A stretch of 27,527 nt of DNA, from positions 1-27,527 of the forward strand of contig JAGAAF010000001.1 in NCBI GenBank assembly GCA_017615435.1, read 5' to 3'. The notes under the pieces are model-generated. The model saw only the letters and a program-made list of their open reading frames with translations. It was not told the DNA's origin and did not search any database. Positions 23,705 to 27,527 of this stretch are shown in pieces; within the stretch, counting starts at the first letter, position 1, and each line of letters starts with the position of its first letter. The position numbers and the translations under genes are program-made. This stretch comes from Bacteroidales bacterium. GTDB lineage: Bacteria > Bacteroidota > Bacteroidia > Bacteroidales > UBA932.

Positions 23705-24133
23705 ATGAAAATAGGTATTTGCAGCGACCACGCTGGGGTGGAGTACAAGGCGAAGTTGATGAAGATGCTTCGCCGCCGCGGCATCGAAGTGGTTAATTTC
23801 GGGACTGATTCCACGGAGAGTATGGACTACACGGACGTGGCGCATCCTCTGGCAGTGGCTGTTGAGAGCGGCAAGGTCGATTTGGGCATAGCGCTTTGCG
23901 GAACGGGTAACGGAATGGCGATAACTCTGAATAAACATCAGGGTGTGCGCGCCGGGCTGGCTTGGAGCACGGCGATTGGTGCGCTGGTCAAGCAGCACAA
24001 CAACGCCAACGTGCTCGTAATGCCGGCGCGCTTCATCTCGTACCGTATGGCCGCCGCTATCGTCCGCACCTGGCTTGACACCCCGTTTGAGGGAGGTCGT
24101 CACCAGAGACGTATCGACAAGATTCCCCTTTAA
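23705..24133 (+). CDS. rpiB: Ribose-5-phosphate isomerase B
   Basis: 142 aa, normal for the RpiB/LacAB family. The N-terminus is KIGICSDHAGVEYK. The active-site loop ALCGTGNGMAI contains the catalytic Cys65 and the GTGNG anion hole (66-70). HNNANVLVMPAR (98-109) and a final GGRHQRRIDKI are also typical. It interconverts ribose 5-phosphate and ribulose 5-phosphate in the pentose phosphate pathway. LacA/B or an allose isomerase are possible but less likely without sugar-operon neighbours. Its stop shares a base with the truB start (TAATG), so the two are co-translated. Confidence 0.93.
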   Translation: MKIGICSDHAGVEYKAKLMKMLRRRGIEVVNFGTDSTESMDYTDVAHPLAVAVESGKVDLGIALCGTGNGMAITLNKHQGVRAGLAWSTAIGALVKQHNNANVLVMPARFISYRMAAAIVRTWLDTPFEGGRHQRRIDKIPL

Positions 24134-24933
24134 TGGAGAAGTTGTCGCGCAACATCGAGGACTATCCGGAAGGGATCGTTCTCCCGATTGACAAGCCGTA
24201 TCGGTGGACTTCGGCGGATGTGATCCGCAAGGTGAAGTATGCGGCGATAAGGCATTTCGGGAAGAAGAACCTGAAGGTAGGGCACGCCGGCACGCTGGAC
24301 CCGCTTGCGACGGGGATACTGCTGGTGTGCATCGGCCCGGCGACCCGCCGCGCCGAGGAACTCCAGCGCTCCCGCAAGCGGTACCTTGCCGGCGTGTCCT
24401 TCGGCGCAACCACTCCCTCCTACGACCTGGAAAAACCCATCGACCGCGAATACCCGGTGGATGGCGTCAGCGAAGAATCCGTCCGCGCCGTTCTGAAGAA
24501 CTTCCTCGGCGAGCAGGACCAGGTCGCTCCCCTCTTCAGCGCCAAATCCGTGGACGGAGTCCGTGTCTACGAAACCGCCCGCAAACTCTTTAAACAAGGC
24601 CTCCCGGTCGAAGACACCGGAATACTCCAGGCCAACCGCATCACCATCTACGACATAAAACTGGTGGGATTTGGCCCGGCACCCCAACAACAAATAGTCG
24701 ATGATGGTGTCGGCCGCATCAGAGTAGCAGATATAAGCGATCGAACCCTTCCGACGGCGATGATTGACGTGGAGTGTTCGAAGGGGACGTACATTCGGGC
24801 CTTGGCGCGGGATCTCGGCGAGGCTTTGGGTTCAGGCGCATTCCTTAGCTCATTGCGCCGCATCGGCAACGGCGGATACACCATCGAAGACGCCCTTACT
24901 CTCGACGAAGCCCTACAACTTCTCTCCGAATAA
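24133..24933 (+). CDS. truB: tRNA pseudouridine(55) synthase TruB
   Basis: 266 aa. The N-terminus GIVLPIDKPYRWTSADV and the catalytic loop VGHAGTLDPLATG with D56 are diagnostic. RKRYLAGVSFGATTPSYD and CSKGTYIRALARDLG (215-229) complete the fold. It makes pseudouridine 55 in the T loop of tRNAs. Residues about 182-208 (PAPQQQIVDDGVGRIRVADI and a few more) are an insertion relative to the TruB proteins I know, placed just before the GTYIRALARD strand. The insertion's DNA is visibly less GC-rich than its surroundings. Family length without it would be about 240 aa. Confidence 0.95.
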   Translation: MEKLSRNIEDYPEGIVLPIDKPYRWTSADVIRKVKYAAIRHFGKKNLKVGHAGTLDPLATGILLVCIGPATRRAEELQRSRKRYLAGVSFGATTPSYDLEKPIDREYPVDGVSEESVRAVLKNFLGEQDQVAPLFSAKSVDGVRVYETARKLFKQGLPVEDTGILQANRITIYDIKLVGFGPAPQQQIVDDGVGRIRVADISDRTLPTAMIDVECSKGTYIRALARDLGEALGSGAFLSSLRRIGNGGYTIEDALTLDEALQLLSE

Positions 24934-24938
24934 TCCGC

Positions 24939-25045
24939 CGTGGCACCGAACTACCTAGTAATCAACTAGTTGCTAAAACTCGACTCCGAAAAATTTGGAG
25001 CCGAGTTTCGGGAAGTGATTGAAGATGAGGGAGTTGCGTGCCACG
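24939..25045. repeat. 107-bp palindromic repeat, copy F (type I)
   Basis: Left end CGTGGCACCGAAC, right end GTTGCGTGCCACG, centred on 24992. The core is AAACTCGACTCC (24976-24987) with GGAGCCGAGTTT (24997-25008). It occupies nearly the whole truB-GH92 gap and ends 24 bases before the GH92 -7 box. Confidence 0.87.
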
Positions 25046-25069
25046 AACACCAAAAAGTAGTTTTTTGCG

Positions 25070-25077
25070 TATATTTG
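25070..25077 (+). promoter_or_regulatory. -7 box of the GH92 promoter
   Basis: TATATTTG matches TAnnTTTG. The ATG follows only five bases later, so transcription should start at or next to the start codon. There is no TTTG at the -33 distance. Confidence 0.55.
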
Positions 25078-25082
25078 AGTGT

Positions 25083-27215
25083 ATGAAGCGCGCTATAATA
25101 CTGCTAATGACCATCGCGGGCATCGCGGCCTGCTCGACCAAGACAAGTTACACCGACAAAGTTGATCCGATGATCGGGAGCGGAGGACACGGGCACGTGT
25201 TCGTGGGGGCGAGTGTGCCGAGGGGAATGGTAACCCTGGGGCCGCAACAGATAAAGCGAGAATGGGACTGGTGCTCGGGGTATCATATCTCCGACACTTT
25301 GATCATAGGTTTCAGCCACACTCATCTTTCCGGAACCGGTATCGGCGATCGCGGGGACATACTCCTGATGCCGTTCGATCCAGAAAGGACGAAACGGACC
25401 GAGGGGCATATCTATGCGCGACTTGACCATCGGCTCGAGAAGGTCAGCCCGGCCGAATACACGGTGTCACTTCCGGATTACGGGATCAACGTTCGCCTCT
25501 GCGCGACCTCGCGGGTGGGGCTGCACGAATACAAGTTCAGCAACCGCGAGGGAGCGATACTTCTGGACCTCGCAACCGGAATAGGCTGGGACAGCTGGGA
25601 GGACAGTCGCATCACGGTGCTGGACGACAGACGAATCGAGGGATACCGCCACTCGAAGGGGTGGGCCAGGAACCACCTCTGGCATTTCGCGGCCGAGTTC
25701 AGCGAGCCGTTCGTGGCGGAGGAGAATGGTAGCACGGCCGTGCTGAGGTTCGACACGCGTAAGCACAAACGGGTCCGAGTGAAGGTGGCGCTGTCGCCGG
25801 TGAGCTGCGAAGGAGCGTGGATGAATATGCGCGAAGAGCTGCCCGGTTGGGATTACGCCCGCACTGCGAAGGCGGCCGACGACAAATGGAACAAGGCGCT
25901 CGGGGCGATACGGATCGAGCCGCTCGACGCGCGGCAGGAGAAGATCTTCTACACGGCGCTCTACCATACGCTTATATTCCCGTCGCTGTACAGCGATGTG
26001 GACGGACAGTACCGAGGGGCGGACGGTCTCGTGCATCACAGTGACCACGACCAGTACACCATCCTTTCGTTGTGGGACACTTATCGCGCAGAGGTGCCGC
26101 TCACGACTCTGGTCGACCCGGAGTTTTCACGCTCTCTCGCGGACACGTATCTGAACATCTACCGTTGGCAGGGCAAGCTTCCGGTGTGGCATCTGGACGG
26201 CAATGAGACCGACTGTATGGTGGGCAACCCGGGCGTGATTTCACTGGGCGACCTTGTGCTGAAAGGCTATGCCCCCGCCGCCGAAGCGTTCGATGCGATG
26301 AAGGCTTCTTCTGAGCTGAACGAACGCGGGCTGGATGCGCACGGCCGCTACGGCTACATCCCCTTCGACAAGAGCAACGAAGAATGGGGCCTGGCGAAGT
26401 CGCTGGAGTATGCAATCGCCGACGCGGCGGTCGCGAAGGTGGCGCTCGCGGTCGGGGGCACAGCTTCGGCGGAGCACTACCAGTGGCGCAGCAAGGCCTA
26501 TCAGCGTTACTTCGACCCCGCGAGCGGGTTCCTTCGCGGCCGCACCCTCGCCGGCAAGTTCCGCGAGCCGTTCGACCCGTTCATTGCCGACAACGCGACC
26601 GACTATGTGGAGGGCAACGCCTGGCAGTACACCTTCCTGGTGCCCCACGACGTGCCGGGCCTGATTAACACGTTCGGCGGGTCGGAACGCTTCCGCGAGA
26701 AGTTGGACAGCTTGTTCGTGGCTGAAGGCAATATCGAAGGTTCAGTGGCGGATATGACGGGGCTTATCGGGCAATATGCGCACGGCAATGAACCCAGCCA
26801 CCATATCGCGTATATGTACAACTGGCTTCCCGGCGGGCATTCCCGCTGCTGCGAGCTGGTGCGCAAGATTATGGACGAGCTGTATTTCGACGACGAAAGC
26901 GGAGTGTGCGGCAACGAAGACTGCGGACAGATGAGCGCGTGGTATGTGCTGTCGGCTCTCGGCCTGTACCAGGTCGACCCGGCGGACGGGGACTGGGCTG
27001 TGGGCAGCCCGGCAGTCCGCGCCGCGACCGTCGACCTCGGCGAAGGCCGCAAACTCGTGGTACGTGCCTTGGACAACTCCACTGAAAACATCTACGTGCA
27101 GAGCGCTTCGTTTAACGGCGCCCAGCTCGATCCCGACCATATGTTCATCCCGTTTGAGGTTCTGCGCCGCGGAGGAGAACTTGTTCTCCAGATGGGGTCG
27201 GAACCGAAAAAATAA
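25083..27215 (+). CDS. GH92 family alpha-mannosidase, lipoprotein
   Basis: 710 aa. The lipoprotein signal MKRAIILLMTIAGIAAC ends at lipid Cys17. The GH92 N-terminal domain starts at once (VDPMIGSGGHGHVFVGASVP, then FSHTHLSGTGIGDRGDILLMPF). The (alpha/alpha)6 catalytic domain shows LWDTYRAEVPL, GNETDCMVGNPG, the general-acid segment AHGNEPSHH with E570, and CGNEDCGQMSAWYVLSALG. GH92 enzymes are Ca2+-dependent exo-alpha-mannosidases acting on N-glycans and yeast mannan. Linkage specificity cannot be assigned here. The upstream in-frame start at 25038 is rejected, since it would bury the promoter box and spoil the signal peptide. No SusC/SusD pair is in view. Confidence 0.93.
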   Translation: MKRAIILLMTIAGIAACSTKTSYTDKVDPMIGSGGHGHVFVGASVPRGMVTLGPQQIKREWDWCSGYHISDTLIIGFSHTHLSGTGIGDRGDILLMPFDPERTKRTEGHIYARLDHRLEKVSPAEYTVSLPDYGINVRLCATSRVGLHEYKFSNREGAILLDLATGIGWDSWEDSRITVLDDRRIEGYRHSKGWARNHLWHFAAEFSEPFVAEENGSTAVLRFDTRKHKRVRVKVALSPVSCEGAWMNMREELPGWDYARTAKAADDKWNKALGAIRIEPLDARQEKIFYTALYHTLIFPSLYSDVDGQYRGADGLVHHSDHDQYTILSLWDTYRAEVPLTTLVDPEFSRSLADTYLNIYRWQGKLPVWHLDGNETDCMVGNPGVISLGDLVLKGYAPAAEAFDAMKASSELNERGLDAHGRYGYIPFDKSNEEWGLAKSLEYAIADAAVAKVALAVGGTASAEHYQWRSKAYQRYFDPASGFLRGRTLAGKFREPFDPFIADNATDYVEGNAWQYTFLVPHDVPGLINTFGGSERFREKLDSLFVAEGNIEGSVADMTGLIGQYAHGNEPSHHIAYMYNWLPGGHSRCCELVRKIMDELYFDDESGVCGNEDCGQMSAWYVLSALGLYQVDPADGDWAVGSPAVRAATVDLGEGRKLVVRALDNSTENIYVQSASFNGAQLDPDHMFIPFEVLRRGGELVLQMGSEPKK

Positions 27216-27223
27216 TATCTTTG
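27216..27223 (+). promoter_or_regulatory. -7 box of the CotH-like gene promoter
   Basis: TATCTTTG matches TAnnTTTG. It begins right after the GH92 stop and ends seven bases before the next ATG, again implying a very short leader. Confidence 0.5.
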
Positions 27224-27230
27224 CAAAACT

Positions 27231-27527
27231 ATGCTTGTCCGGAGGCGCATATTATCGACGATGCTGGTTCTCGGTCTGCTGCTGCAGGCCTGTGAACCGG
27301 AGACCATCGTGATCACCACCGACGACACTCCCGCAAGCACCGTGGACAAACCGTCAGGCTCCACTGAGCCGCAGAAGCCTTCCGGACCGGTGATCCCGGC
27401 CGATATGACAGCTCTTCCTGCCGTGTACATTTACACTCCGAACAGCGTAGGGGTCACCAGCAAGGACAAGTGGCTGGAAAAGGCATCCATCATCATCCGC
27501 GACGATAAAGGCAACATCCTCTACCAG
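27231..27527 (+). CDS. Lipoprotein, possibly CotH-like, N-terminal fragment
   Basis: 99 codons are visible and the gene runs off the right edge. The signal peptide has an arginine-rich start and ends LLLQAC with lipid Cys21. A Thr/Pro/Ser-rich linker follows (about 22-60). Then comes ALPAVYIYTPNSVGVTSKDKW and EKASIIIRDDKGN, which resembles the opening strand region of Bacteroidota CotH-type (spore-coat kinase-like) proteins: LP-x-I-x-I-x-T-x-x-G-x-x-I-x-S-K. That similarity is from memory and limited to about 40 residues, so function is tentative. A surface location is well supported. Confidence 0.55.
   Translation, partial: MLVRRRILSTMLVLGLLLQACEPETIVITTDDTPASTVDKPSGSTEPQKPSGPVIPADMTALPAVYIYTPNSVGVTSKDKWLEKASIIIRDDKGNILYQ

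Overview
The window reads as a chromosomal segment of a GC-rich, probably gut-associated member of the Bacteroidales. Support: the Bacteroidota promoter -7 box TAnnTTTG occurs ahead of seven genes, twice with a well-spaced -33 TTTG. Genes lack clear Shine-Dalgarno sequences. There are several lipoproteins and Bacteroidota-style glycan enzymes (GH92, GH109-like, NahK-like). I cannot fix the genus; an Alistipes-like or related lineage is a guess.

Left accessory part (1-7000). The 3' end of radC converges on a minus-strand operon: a POTRA-less Omp85-type barrel, an N-acetylhexosamine 1-kinase homologue, and a GH109-like Gfo/Idh/MocA protein without a signal peptide. The two enzymes suggest intracellular GalNAc/GlcNAc salvage. 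A divergent serpin lipoprotein follows. Then comes a repeat-rich stretch with no genes (about 5540-6215), tRNA-His(GTG) on the minus strand, and a small Cys/His-rich lipoprotein of unknown function.

Core part (7056-23449). This is a complete, very compact dcw cluster: mraZ-rsmH-ftsL-ftsI-murE-mraY-murD-ftsW-murG-murC-ftsQ-ftsA-ftsZ, continuing without a gap into gltX. No junction has a gap above 12 bp and most genes overlap, so it looks like one translationally coupled operon. MurE, MurD, MurC, MraY and MurG make lipid II, FtsW and FtsI polymerise it at the septum, and FtsL, FtsQ, FtsA and FtsZ build the divisome.

Right part (23450-27527). rpiB and truB form a coupled pair. They are followed by a GH92 mannosidase lipoprotein and the start of a CotH-like lipoprotein.

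The non-gene DNA is the unusual part. (1) A family of 107-108 bp imperfect palindromes occurs six times, always intergenic, three of them just upstream of lipoprotein promoters. (2) A 105-bp two-hairpin repeat occurs twice in inverted orientation and brackets the Omp/NahK/GH109/serpin block. (3) The 3' end of tRNA-His is duplicated at the far edge of that block, like an attachment site. (4) A 137-bp element with near-perfect terminal inverted repeats follows gltX. (5) A G-rich 22-bp tandem repeat precedes mraZ. (6) Across the whole window the tetranucleotide CATG is almost missing: reading by eye I found two, both in repeats, against roughly 100 expected from composition. Codons before Met are switched to T-ending synonyms accordingly.
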